Positions 46,042 through 54,051 of a stretch of DNA of 64,000 nt are shown here, piece by piece (position 1 is the stretch's first letter; every line of letters starts with the position of its first letter). This DNA is from Marinovum sp048263515 (GTDB lineage: Bacteria; Pseudomonadota; Alphaproteobacteria; Rhodobacterales; Rhodobacteraceae), in assembly GCF_048263515.1 (NCBI RefSeq), contig NZ_JBLXEC010000002.1:186001-250000 (forward strand), in the 5' to 3' direction. A program made the position numbers and the translations under genes. The notes beneath the pieces were generated by a model. That model was not told the origin of the DNA and did not search any database. It worked only from the letters and a program-made list of their open reading frames with translations.

Positions 46042-46090
46042 GTGGCCATTAACATCTGATTCAGGTGAATCAGTCATTAATGGCCACATG
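46039..46090. promoter_or_regulatory. 52-bp interrupted palindrome spanning two divergent starts
   Basis: Perfect 14-bp arms CATGTGGCCATTAA (46039-46052) and TTAATGGCCACATG (46077-46090) enclose CTGATTC-aggt-GAATCAG on the same centre. The minus-strand ATG (46041) and the plus-strand ATG (46088) are the last three bases of each arm. It could be an operator for a dimeric regulator or an RNA hairpin at both 5' ends. Confidence 0.8.
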
Positions 46091-46222
46091 AAAAAACACT
46101 TAGTCATGGGCGTCCACGCCCCGCCGCCGCGCCTCGCCCTCGCCGGGCTCGCGCTGTTCTCTGCCGGCCTGGCCCTGCCGGCCGGGCTGCTGCTCTGGCT
46201 GACGGAGTGGTTGTTGCTCTAG
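46088..46222 (+). CDS. Possible small membrane peptide (44 aa)
   Basis: A 44-residue reading frame beginning MKKHLVMGVHAPPPRLALAG. One strongly hydrophobic helix (LALAGLALFSAGLALPAGLL) makes up most of it, ending TEWLLL. The start lies in the right arm of the palindrome and no Shine-Dalgarno is visible; in-frame ATG 46040 is an alternative. It may be a single-span membrane protein or chance coding. Confidence 0.4.
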   Translation: MKKHLVMGVHAPPPRLALAGLALFSAGLALPAGLLLWLTEWLLL

Positions 46223-46239
46223 GCGCGGCGCCCTCCAAA

Positions 46240-46281
46240 AGCGCGGCGCCCCTGGCTTCTCTTGTTCGGAAATACCTCGGG
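46240..46281. repeat. Dispersed intergenic repeat, partial copy
   Basis: GGCTTCTCTTGTTCGGAAAT followed by ACCTCGGGGAG matches the core of the copies at 9675 and 33364. It adjoins the tandem hairpins. Confidence 0.5.
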
Positions 46282-46374
46282 GAGCGCGAGGGGCTGGCCC
46301 CTCGCATGACTGTGCTGAGCGCGAGGGGCTGGCCCCTCGGATAGACCTGCCGAGCGCGAGGGGCTGGCCCCTCG
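46282..46374 (-). repeat. Three 35-bp-period tandem hairpins after tyrS
   Basis: GAGCGCGAGGGGCTGGCCCC plus TCG occurs at 46282, 46317 and 46352 with exact 35-bp period and unlike 12-nt spacers. Each unit contains CGAGGGGC-TG-GCCCCTCG. The array lies 8 nt from the tyrS stop, so it may act as a terminator or mRNA 3'-end stabiliser. There is no T-tract. Confidence 0.75.
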
Positions 46375-46382
46375 CTTCCGCT

Positions 46383-47633
46383 TCAGCCCAGCTGCACCAG
46401 CGCGTGCCGCTTCTTGCCCGCCGACAGCTTGATCGGCGAAGCCAGCGCGCCCGCGTCGAGCATCAGCCCGGCGTCGGTCAGCGGCGCATCATCGAGCCGA
46501 GCCCCGTTCTCGGCGATCAGCCGCTTGGCCTCCTTGCCGGATTTCGCCAGACCGGCCCGCACGATCACCTGCACGATCGAGATGCCTTCGGCCACCTCGT
46601 CGGAGGTGAGCGTCAGGGTCGGCAGGTCGTCACCCACGCCGCCTTTCTCGAAGACCTCGCGCGCCGTCGCCTCGGCAGCGGCGGCCGCCTCGGCGCCATG
46701 GCAGAGCGTGGTCACCGCATTTGCCAGCACGATCTTGGCCTCGTTGATCTCGGATCCCGCCAGCGCCCCCAGACGGTCGCATTCGGCGACGTCGATCTCG
46801 GTGTAGAGCTTGAGGAACCGGCCGACATCGGCATCGGTGGAATTGCGCCAGAACTGCCAGAACTCGTAAGGCGAGAGCATGTCAGCGTTGAGCCACATCG
46901 CGCCGCCCTGCGATTTGCCCATCTTGCGACCGTCAGAGGTGGTCAGCAGCGGCGAGGTCAGACCAAAGATCTCGTGGTCGAGCACCCGGCGCGTCAGGTC
47001 GATACCGTTGACGATATTGCCCCATTGATCCGACCCGCCCATCTGCAGCACGCAGTCGTAGCGGCGGTTCAGCTCGAGGAAGTCATAGGCCTGCAAAATC
47101 ATGTAGTTGAACTCGAGGAAGGACAGCGATTGCTCGCGGTCGAGCCGCGACTTGACGCTCTCGAAGCTCAGCATCCGGTTGACCGAGAAATGCCGGCCGA
47201 TGTCGCGCAGGAACTCGAGGTAGTTCAGCCCGTCGAGCCATTCGGCATTGTTCAGCATCAGCGCCCCGGTCGCATCGTCGCCATAGTCGAGATACTTTGC
47301 AAAGACTTGCTGCATGCCGGCGATATTGGCGTCGATCTGCTCGGGCCCAAGCAGCGGCCGCTCGTCGGATCGGAACGACGGATCGCCCACCTTGGTGGTG
47401 CCGCCGCCCATCAGGGTGATCGGCTTGTGACCGGTCTTCTGCAGCCAGCGCAGCATCATGATGTTGAGGAGATGCCCCACATGCAGCGATTTCGCCGTGG
47501 CGTCATAGCCGATGTAGGCGGTGACCACGCCGCTGGACAAGGCCTCGTCCAGCCCCTGATAATCGGTGCAATCGGCCAGATAGCCGCGCTCCATCATGAC
47601 ATGCATGAAGTCCGATTTGGGATGGTAGGTCAT
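46383..47633 (-). CDS. tyrS: Tyrosyl-tRNA synthetase
   Basis: A 416-residue class I synthetase. YIGYDATAKSLHVGHLLNIM contains the HIGH-type motif (HVGH), LLTTSDGRKMGKSQGGAMWL the KMSKS-type motif (KMGKS), and a C-terminal S4 RNA-binding domain follows. It charges tRNA-Tyr with tyrosine. The start MTYHPKSDFMHVMMERGYLA matches the family; the longer frame overlaps anmK and is not used. Divergent from anmK with 61 nt between starts. Confidence 0.97.
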   Translation of the reverse strand: MTYHPKSDFMHVMMERGYLADCTDYQGLDEALSSGVVTAYIGYDATAKSLHVGHLLNIMMLRWLQKTGHKPITLMGGGTTKVGDPSFRSDERPLLGPEQIDANIAGMQQVFAKYLDYGDDATGALMLNNAEWLDGLNYLEFLRDIGRHFSVNRMLSFESVKSRLDREQSLSFLEFNYMILQAYDFLELNRRYDCVLQMGGSDQWGNIVNGIDLTRRVLDHEIFGLTSPLLTTSDGRKMGKSQGGAMWLNADMLSPYEFWQFWRNSTDADVGRFLKLYTEIDVAECDRLGALAGSEINEAKIVLANAVTTLCHGAEAAAAAEATAREVFEKGGVGDDLPTLTLTSDEVAEGISIVQVIVRAGLAKSGKEAKRLIAENGARLDDAPLTDAGLMLDAGALASPIKLSAGKKRHALVQLG

Positions 47634-47694
47634 GAGGTCTCTCCGATATGGTCGGAACAAGGCTATAAAGGCCGCAGGCCACGAGGAAAAGAGC

Positions 47695-48804
47695 ATGTTG
47701 CAGGCAGGCATGGTCAATGCACTGGGCGCGATGTCGGGAACGTCGCTTGACGGCGTCGACGCTGCGGTGATCCGCACCGACGGGCAGGTGATCGAGCGCT
47801 TCGGGGCCAGCCACTACAGGCCCTATTCCGAAGGTGAGCGCGCGGTGCTGCGCGAGGCTCTGGGGCTCTGGCCCGGCGCCGATCTGGATGCGGCGCTCGA
47901 GGTGGTGCAACGGGCGCATGTCGAGGCGATGTCGGGGTTCGAGAATGTGGCGCTGGCCGGCTTCCACGGCCAGACCCTGGCGCATGAGCCCGGCGGGCGC
48001 GGCACGCATCAGCTGGGCGACGGCGCGGCGCTGGCCGAGGCGCTGGGCGTGCCGGTGGTCTGGGATTTTCGCTCGTCCGACGTGCGACTGGGCGGGCAGG
48101 GCGCGCCGCTGGCGCCGTTTTTCCACTTTGCCTGCGCGCGCTGGATCGGCGCCGAACGGCCTGTCGCCTTTCTCAACCTCGGCGGCGTCGGCAACATCAC
48201 CTGGGTCGATCCGCGCAAACCGGGCCCCGAGGCCGAGGGCGCGCTGCTGGCCTTTGACACCGGGCCCGCCAATGCGCCGCTCAACGACCTGATGCAGGAA
48301 CGCCGTGGGCTGCCCTATGACAAGGACGGCGCGCTGTCGCGGCAGGGCGAGGTGGTGGACGGTGCGCTGGAGCTTTTCCTCGACGAGGGATATTTCCTGA
48401 AGATGCCGCCCAAGTCGCTGGACCGCAACGATTTCTCGCTGATGCTCGACCTGGTGCGCGAGCTCGGGGATGCCGATGCCGCGGCCACCATGTGCGCCAT
48501 GGCGGCCAGCGCGGTGATGCGGGGGATGGAGCATTGCCCGGCCCCGCCGGAGGCGCTTTATGTCACCGGCGGCGGGCGCCACAACCCGGTGATGATGCAG
48601 ATGCTCGGGGTCTCGCTCGATTGTCCGGTGCTGCCGGTCGAGGCGGTGGGCCTCGACGGTGACATGCTGGAAGCGCAGGCCTTTGCCTATCTCGCGGTGC
48701 GGGTGGCGCGCGGGTTGCCGACCTCGTCGCCCAGCACCACCGGGGTAAGGGCGCTGGTCGGTGGCGGCGAAATTTCCCGCCCCGAGGCGCTTCTCCGGTC
48801 CTGA
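47695..48804 (+). CDS. anmK: Anhydro-N-acetylmuramic acid kinase
   Basis: A 369-residue ASKHA-fold kinase. GAMSGTSLDGVDAAVIRTDG near residue 10 is the ATP-binding signature. LNLGGVGNITWV and FDTGPANAPLNDLM are the further AnmK motifs. It phosphorylates 1,6-anhydro-MurNAc and opens its ring during cell-wall recycling. ATG 47695 gives the family-standard N-terminus. Confidence 0.96.
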   Translation: MLQAGMVNALGAMSGTSLDGVDAAVIRTDGQVIERFGASHYRPYSEGERAVLREALGLWPGADLDAALEVVQRAHVEAMSGFENVALAGFHGQTLAHEPGGRGTHQLGDGAALAEALGVPVVWDFRSSDVRLGGQGAPLAPFFHFACARWIGAERPVAFLNLGGVGNITWVDPRKPGPEAEGALLAFDTGPANAPLNDLMQERRGLPYDKDGALSRQGEVVDGALELFLDEGYFLKMPPKSLDRNDFSLMLDLVRELGDADAAATMCAMAASAVMRGMEHCPAPPEALYVTGGGRHNPVMMQMLGVSLDCPVLPVEAVGLDGDMLEAQAFAYLAVRVARGLPTSSPSTTGVRALVGGGEISRPEALLRS

Positions 48805-48847
48805 CGGACCGTCCTCGCGAGGCGGCCCGCGAGGGCCAAGGAGCGGC

Positions 48848-49453
48848 TCATTCGCCCGGGCGTTTCAGCGAAAAGACCTCGCGCACATCGGCGTAGTCGC
48901 GATAGCCCAGACGGGCCAGCGGCGCATAACGTGTCACGTCGAGCTGGCCGTCGACGAGGCAGGCGTCGTCGATATGCACGCCCACGACCTCGCCCAGCAC
49001 CATGAAGTTCGACTTGCCTGCCAGCGGGATGATCTGCGTCATCCGGCATTCCAGCGCCGCCGGGCTGTCGGCCACCCGCGAACAGGCGATCTCTGCGCAT
49101 TCGGCCCTGGCGATCCCGGCCTTGTCGAACTCGTCCACCTCGCGCGGCCAGGGGCCGGAACTCATGTTCATCCCGTCGCGCTGCGCCGAGGCGACGATAT
49201 TGACGCAGAACACCCCGGTCTCGCGGATATTTGCGACGCTGTCCTTGGTGTCGCCGCGGTCTTCCTTGCTCGAGGTCGAGGAGAACATCACCTGGGGCGG
49301 CGTGTAAGCCACCGCGTTGAAGAAGGAATAGGGCGCCAGATTGTCCTGCCCGTCGCCCCCGCGGCTGGAGATCCAGCCGATCGGGCGCGGGCTGACAATC
49401 GCGCTGAAGGGGTTGTGCGGCAGGCCGTGGCCGTCTTCGGGACGATAGAACAT
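48848..49453 (-). CDS. Flavin reductase-like FMN-binding protein
   Basis: A 201-residue flavin reductase-like protein: VSPRPIGWISSRG and NLAPYSFFNAVAYTPPQVMF form the FMN-binding part, with NIRETGVFCVNIVA in the middle. Such proteins supply reduced flavin to monooxygenases or act on their own substrate. No monooxygenase is adjacent. Cytoplasmic. Confidence 0.88.
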   Translation of the reverse strand: MFYRPEDGHGLPHNPFSAIVSPRPIGWISSRGGDGQDNLAPYSFFNAVAYTPPQVMFSSTSSKEDRGDTKDSVANIRETGVFCVNIVASAQRDGMNMSSGPWPREVDEFDKAGIARAECAEIACSRVADSPAALECRMTQIIPLAGKSNFMVLGEVVGVHIDDACLVDGQLDVTRYAPLARLGYRDYADVREVFSLKRPGE

Positions 49454-49533
49454 GCGGGAATCCTTTGGCTTTACCCCTGACCTAGCCCCATGTTAACCGG
49501 CTTTCCACCATCACGAGCCAAGGACGCCCGCCT

Positions 49534-50040
49534 GTGATCCACTTGCGCAAAGAAAATCCGGGCGACCTCTGGGCCGTCGAGGCCCTCTATGACCTCTGTT
49601 TTGCGCCCGGCCGCACCGCGCTCAGCTCCTACCGCCTGCGCGAGGATGTGCCGCCGGTGGCCGAGCTGTCGACCGTGGCGGTGGACGAGGGCGGCATCAT
49701 CGGTGGCGCCATCCGGTATTGGCCGGTGCATGTGGGCACGCATCCGGCGCTGCTGCTCGGGCCGATTGCCGTGCACCCGACCCGGCAGGGCGAGGGGCTG
49801 GGGGCGGCGCTGATCCGCGATTCGCTGGCGCGGGCGGCCGATCTGGGCTGGCACCGGGTGATGCTGGTGGGCGATGCGCCGTATTACGCCCGCTTCGGCT
49901 TTGACAAACTCGAAGGTGTCGAGATGCCGCCGCCCACCAACCCCGACCGGGTGCTGGGCCACGAGTTGACCGAGGGCGCCTGGCAAGGTGTGACCGGCGA
50001 GGTCATCCGCTGGATCGACGGGCCAGCTTCGCAGCCTTGA
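49534..50040 (+). CDS. GNAT family N-acetyltransferase, YhbS-like
   Basis: A 168-residue acetyltransferase with a GTG start. The CoA-binding motif is LGPIAVHPTRQGEGLGAALI, followed by GWHRVMLVGDAPYYARFGF, typical of the YhbS/PF13527 type. AAGGACG lies upstream. Substrate unknown. No partner genes are evident. Confidence 0.88.
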   Translation: MIHLRKENPGDLWAVEALYDLCFAPGRTALSSYRLREDVPPVAELSTVAVDEGGIIGGAIRYWPVHVGTHPALLLGPIAVHPTRQGEGLGAALIRDSLARAADLGWHRVMLVGDAPYYARFGFDKLEGVEMPPPTNPDRVLGHELTEGAWQGVTGEVIRWIDGPASQP

Positions 50041-50089
50041 AATCCGGCCGAGGCGACCGATGTCAAGAAGGGTAACATCGGGGGCCGTC

Positions 50090-50851
50090 ATGACCGGAAC
50101 AGATCTGATCTCGCAATCCGCCGCCACGCGGCTCGACGCCCTGGCGCTGCGCTATCGCAAGGCCGGGGGTGTCGGTCTGCAGGTTCTCAACCTCGTCGGT
50201 AATCAGGCCGAGAACCTGCTCGAACGGCTGCCCGACGGCGTCAAGCAACGGCTGGAGGCTGCCACCGAACGCGCGCTGAGCATCGCGCTCGAGGCCGCAG
50301 GTCAGAGCCGCGCGCGGGTGGGCGATGCGCCGGGCTGGCTCAACCGCGCCGCCACCACCGCCATGGGCGCGGCAGGCGGCTTTGGTGGGCTGCCCTCGGC
50401 GCTGGCCGAACTGCCGGTGACCACCACGGTGCTGTTGCGCGCCATTCAGGGGATTGCCGCCGAACATGGCTTCGACCCCGACGATCCCGAGATTCGCGCC
50501 GAGTGCCTGCAGGTCTTTGCCGCCGCCGGGCCGCTTGAACATGACGACGGCACCAACATGGCCTTTCTTTCCGCCCGGGTGACGCTGACCGGGGCGACGG
50601 TGCATGGCGTCATCGCCCGCGTGGTGCCGCGGCTGGCCACGGTGCTGGGCCAGAAGCTGGCGGCGCAGGCGGTGCCAGTGGTGGGCGCGGTGGCCGGGGC
50701 TGCAACGAATTTCGCCTATACCAGCTATTATCAGGAGATGGCGCATGTGCATTTCGGCCTGCGCCGGCTGGCGATCGACGAAGGCGTCCCGCGCGAGGCG
50801 CTGGTCGATGACCTTCGGCGGAGACTTGCCTTGCCTGGCCAGAAAGGCTGA
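50090..50851 (+). CDS. EcsC family protein
   Basis: A 253-residue protein of the EcsC family. LNRAATTAMGAAGGFGGLPS and LLRAIQGIAAEHGFDPDDPE are family blocks, and the C-terminal VPVVGAVAGAATNFAYTSYY contains a hydrophobic stretch. EcsC relatives are peripheral or integral membrane proteins of unclear function. ATG 50090 is favoured; an ATG at 50060 would add ten residues. Confidence 0.82.
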   Translation: MTGTDLISQSAATRLDALALRYRKAGGVGLQVLNLVGNQAENLLERLPDGVKQRLEAATERALSIALEAAGQSRARVGDAPGWLNRAATTAMGAAGGFGGLPSALAELPVTTTVLLRAIQGIAAEHGFDPDDPEIRAECLQVFAAAGPLEHDDGTNMAFLSARVTLTGATVHGVIARVVPRLATVLGQKLAAQAVPVVGAVAGAATNFAYTSYYQEMAHVHFGLRRLAIDEGVPREALVDDLRRRLALPGQKG

Positions 50852-50959
50852 GCCTGACATCGCCGTGAATTGAATTTTAACCAGACATGCGGCAGACTGC
50901 TTGGAAACAATTGCGGCGCATCGAGCAACAATCGCGCCGCTCCACAAGAGGGCAGTTGA

Positions 50960-51277
50960 ATGAAACAGGTGATCTATTCCCTTGCCATGGCCGCCGCATT
51001 GACGCCGGTTCTTGCCAGCCTTGCCTCGGCCGGCCCGATCAGCCGGGCCTGCATGACATCCGGGCGCAAGGCGGCGAATACCAGCCTCTGCGGCTGTATC
51101 CAGGCGGTGGCGGATGCCTCGCTGACATGGCGTGACCAGCGGGTCGCGGCGAAATTCTTCAAGGATCCGCACAAGGCGCAGGAAATCCGCCAGTCCGACC
51201 GGGCCAGCGATGAGGCCTTCTGGCTGCGCTACAAGGCCTTCGGCACCCAGGCGGAACGCAGCTGCCAGGGTCGCTGA
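50960..51277 (+). CDS. Small exported protein of Rhodobacterales type
   Basis: A 105-residue protein with signal peptide MKQVIYSLAMAAALTPVLAS ending near SAG. The mature part is cysteine-containing: SRACMTSGRKAANTSLCGCI, VADASLTWRDQRVAAKFFKD, and AERSCQGR at the end. Relatives are often labelled as arginine transporters, which nothing in this 85-residue soluble sequence supports. The four cysteines suggest two disulfides in the periplasm. Function unknown. Confidence 0.8.
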   Translation: MKQVIYSLAMAAALTPVLASLASAGPISRACMTSGRKAANTSLCGCIQAVADASLTWRDQRVAAKFFKDPHKAQEIRQSDRASDEAFWLRYKAFGTQAERSCQGR

Positions 51278-51488
51278 GGCTACCGCGCGCGGGCTGACAC
51301 GCTTACGGCTGGCGCACCACTGGCCGGGCCTCGTTCAATTTTTCATATCCGATTGATGCCCTGCACGCCGCCGGCGGGTGGGGCTTTCGCGTTGTTGGTC
51401 TGTGCCTTTAACTGTGAAACCCTGCGGGCGCGCTTGAATTCCCTCGGTGAGACATTCACAAAAGGCAAAACTCCGGGGAAGGGGAGCG

Positions 51489-52445
51489 ATGCTGGCCAAG
51501 GGCGTGACATTGCGGGGGCTCGAAGTGTTCGAGGCGCTGGCGCAGAGCGGATCGGTGGCCCAGGCGTCGCGCGCCACCGGGCTGAGCCAGCCGGCCGTCA
51601 GCCAGCAGATGAAGAACCTCGAAACCGCGCTTGGCACCGCGCTGGTCGATCACGCCCGTCGGCCGATGCAGCTGACCCCGGCCGGGCGCGCCTTTCTCGC
51701 CCGCACGCAAGTGATGCTCGGCCAGTTGCGGCTGGCGCAGAGCGAGCTGACGGTGATGGACCTCGCGCATCTCTCGACGCTCACCCTCGGAATGATCGAC
51801 GATTTCGACAACGATCTGACGCCGCGGCTGGCCACGATCCTGGGCGAAAGCCTGAGCCGCTGCCGCTTCAAGCTGGTCTCGGCCCCCAGCCACGAGATCA
51901 GCGAGGCGCTGCGCGACAAGCGGCTGCACGTGGCGGTGGCGGCCTCGACCGGTGAGGTCCTGGACGAGATCACCGAATATCCGCTGGTGCGCGATCCTTT
52001 CATTCTGTTGACACCACAAGGGTTTAGCGGCGGGGCCGAGGCGGCAATGGCGCAGCTGCCGCTGCTGCGCTACGACCGCGACCAGATGATCGGCCGGCAG
52101 ATCGAGACCCATCTGGCGCGGCTCGGGCTCGACTGTCCGGGGCGGTTCGAGATCGGCTCACACCTGGCGCTGATGACGCTGGTGGCGCGCGGCATGGGCT
52201 GGGCGCTGACGACGCCGCTGGGCTACATGCGGGCCGCGCGCATCCACGGCGACCTCGTGGCGCATCCGCTGCCCTTTGCGCCCTTTGCCCGGACCATCTC
52301 GCTCTTTGCCAGCCCCGACTGGGCCGATCAGGTGCCGCGCGACATTGCGGCCACCATGCGCCGGCTGATCAGCGACCAGGTGATCGCGCCGGCGCTGGTG
52401 CAGCTGCCCTGGCTGAAGGACGAGCTGCGGCTGCTGGAGGGGTGA
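51489..52445 (+). CDS. LysR family transcriptional regulator
   Basis: A 318-residue LysR regulator. The helix-turn-helix is VAQASRATGLSQPAVSQQMK (about 24-43), and the effector-binding domain follows residue 90. GGGGAGCG precedes ATG 51489; the longer frame is not supported. It stands alone: the divergent partner expected for LysR proteins is absent, since the upstream gene runs the same way. Target unknown. Confidence 0.9.
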   Translation: MLAKGVTLRGLEVFEALAQSGSVAQASRATGLSQPAVSQQMKNLETALGTALVDHARRPMQLTPAGRAFLARTQVMLGQLRLAQSELTVMDLAHLSTLTLGMIDDFDNDLTPRLATILGESLSRCRFKLVSAPSHEISEALRDKRLHVAVAASTGEVLDEITEYPLVRDPFILLTPQGFSGGAEAAMAQLPLLRYDRDQMIGRQIETHLARLGLDCPGRFEIGSHLALMTLVARGMGWALTTPLGYMRAARIHGDLVAHPLPFAPFARTISLFASPDWADQVPRDIAATMRRLISDQVIAPALVQLPWLKDELRLLEG

Positions 52446-52502
52446 GTCAGGGCTGCAGATTTCGGAAAGCCGAAACTGCGGCCCGGAGGGGCAGGGCGGG
52501 CT

Positions 52503-53258
52503 TCAGGCGTTCAGGAAAGCCCGGACCGAGGCCTCGAACTCGCGCGGCTTCTCGGCATGCAGCCAATGGCCGGCCTCGGCCAGCTTGGCAAACCGCGCCT
52601 TGGGAAAGAACTGTCGGATCGCCGGGCGATGGTCTGGCAGCACGTAGTCGGACAGCGCGCCGGAGAGAAAGAGCGTAGGGCCCTCGAACTGGCCTGAGAC
52701 CTGCGGGAAGCCGATGACCTTGTCCATCTCGCGCTTGAGCACCTCGAGGTTGAGCTTCCAGCGCTTGCCGGCGATGTCGAGCGACTGGGTGAAGAAGCTC
52801 TGCAGCACCGGGTCGTCGATCTGTCGGGCGAGCTGTTCGGTGGCATCGGCGCGCTTGGCGATCCGGTCGAGGTCGACCGCCTGCATGGCGTCGATATATT
52901 GCGTCTGGTCGTGGCTGTAGCCCACCGGCGCGATATCGGCGACCACCAGTTTGCGCACCTTTTCGGGATGCGCCAGCGCCAGCACCATTGCCGCCTTGCC
53001 GCCCATCGAATGGCCCACCACGTCGGCGCGCCCGCCGTTTTCGGCGATCACCTCGGCCAGGTCGGCGGCCATGTCCTCGTAGGAATGGCTGTCGTGCCAG
53101 GGGCTGTCGCCGTGGTTGCGCTGGTCGACGGTGATGACGGGACGTTCGTCCGAGAGCCGCTTGGCGATCACGCCCCAGTTGCGGGCCGAGCCGTAGAGGC
53201 CGTGGACGATGACAAGCGGGGTGTCGCCGGGGGTACCGTGGTGGATCTGGTTCAACAT
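52503..53258 (-). CDS. Alpha/beta hydrolase, YbfF-like esterase
   Basis: A 251-residue hydrolase. VIVHGLYGSARNWGVIAKRL is the oxyanion region, DVVGHSMGGKAAMVLA the nucleophile elbow (serine about 95) and LAEAGHWLHAEKPREF the catalytic histidine. This is the acyl-CoA/ester hydrolase type found in YbfF. Cytoplasmic; substrate unknown. It is convergent with the LysR gene. Confidence 0.88.
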   Translation of the reverse strand: MLNQIHHGTPGDTPLVIVHGLYGSARNWGVIAKRLSDERPVITVDQRNHGDSPWHDSHSYEDMAADLAEVIAENGGRADVVGHSMGGKAAMVLALAHPEKVRKLVVADIAPVGYSHDQTQYIDAMQAVDLDRIAKRADATEQLARQIDDPVLQSFFTQSLDIAGKRWKLNLEVLKREMDKVIGFPQVSGQFEGPTLFLSGALSDYVLPDHRPAIRQFFPKARFAKLAEAGHWLHAEKPREFEASVRAFLNA

Positions 53259-53295
53259 GGCGCAGAATTACCGCGCCGGGGCGCGGGGGGAAACC

Positions 53296-53326
53296 GGGAA
53301 ATGCGTATTTGCAAAGAGAAGAAGCG
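53296..53326. repeat. Dispersed intergenic repeat, partial copy
   Basis: GCGTATTTGCAAAGAGAAGA is close to the block at 7725 (GTATTTTTGCAAGAGAAGAA). It lies between the divergent hydrolase and an unknown gene. Confidence 0.5.
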
Positions 53327-53380
53327 CCACCTTGCTCCTTGATCCCTGTCGGCCTATGCAATGCGCCGGAGGTGGCCCCT

Positions 53381-53755
53381 GTGATCGAGGCAAAGGACGT
53401 AGAGCGCCGCAAGGCGGAGCTGGCAGAGCTGATCGGCACGCAGTTGCGGGTCGGCGGCGTGACGCTGGAGCAGAAGCTGAAGCGCGCCGGCCGGCTGCTG
53501 CCGCGCTGGGCGCGGCGGGATGCGGGCTTGTTCGTGCACGCCGGGCAGCTGGCCGCGCATCCGCGGCTGGCGCGGCAGATCGACGTGGCGGCGCTGGACA
53601 AGGCGGAGGCGCGGCTGAAGCGCTACCTCGAGCAGATCGACCCGGACGAGCGGCGCAAGACGGCGCTGTTGCACCTGGTTGGGGGGATTGTCCTGAAGGT
53701 GCTGATCGTGGGCGGGGTGTTTCTCGCGGTGCTGCGGTGGCAGGGGTTGGTTTGA
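53381..53755 (+). CDS. Hypothetical protein with C-terminal membrane helix
   Basis: A 124-residue basic protein starting at GTG 53381 after GGAGG (8-nt spacing). The N-terminal helix is EAKDVERRKAELAELIGTQL. The C-terminus has one hydrophobic helix, LLHLVGGIVLKVLIVGGVFL, suggesting a tail-anchored membrane protein with a cytoplasmic coiled-coil. No family is recognised. An upstream in-frame ATG at 53309 lies within the dispersed repeat and is less likely. Confidence 0.7.
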   Translation: MIEAKDVERRKAELAELIGTQLRVGGVTLEQKLKRAGRLLPRWARRDAGLFVHAGQLAAHPRLARQIDVAALDKAEARLKRYLEQIDPDERRKTALLHLVGGIVLKVLIVGGVFLAVLRWQGLV

Positions 53756-53770
53756 GCCCCCTGCGCGGAC

Positions 53771-53952
53771 TCAAGGCCGCAGGCCGCCGCGCATTGTCAT
53801 GCCAAAGGCATGCCTCCGGCATGACGCGCTCCCACACGGCGGCGATTGGGCTGAGGTTAGGCGACTCGCTCTGATTTCGTCCGGATTTGGCTAGGATAAA
53901 GCGCTGCCGAACGTCTGTTGCATCGCCACCGCGCGCGCCGGCATTGCGCGGC
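53771..53952 (-). repeat. Inverted-repeat intergenic element, copy 3
   Basis: Read on the minus strand this copy begins GCCGCGCA (complement of 53945-53952) and ends TGCGCGGC followed by GGCCTGCGGCCTTGA (complement 53771-53793). The core carries GTTC and AGCGCTTTATCC, as in copies 2 and 4. It contains the extra GTCATGCC...GGCATGAC hairpin shared with copy 1. It lies between convergent genes. Confidence 0.75.
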
Positions 53953-53994
53953 TTGTGATTGGGGCTGGCGGGTCTTCGTGGCGTGGAAGCGTCC

Positions 53995-54030
53995 ACAAAA
54001 GCAGAAAGGCCCGGATCGCTCCGGGCCTTA
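53995..54030 (-). terminator. glyA terminator
   Basis: On the minus strand AGGCCCGGA-gcga-TCCGGGCCT is followed by TTCTGCTTTTG, 22 nt after the glyA stop. Confidence 0.9.
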
Positions 54031-54051
54031 TCGTCAATCAATCCCGGAAAC

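Noticed and set aside
46282..46374. CRISPR-like appearance of three evenly spaced repeats
   Set aside because: Spacers are only 12 nt, units are internally palindromic 23-mers and no cas gene is present.
47296..47303. TTTGCAAA inside tyrS
   Set aside because: It is within coding sequence far from any start and lacks a second octamer, so it is not taken as a PccR site.
53308..53315. TTTGCAAA near the unknown gene at 53.38 kb
   Set aside because: It belongs to the dispersed GTATTTnGCAA repeat shared with 7.72 kb rather than to a PccR operator.
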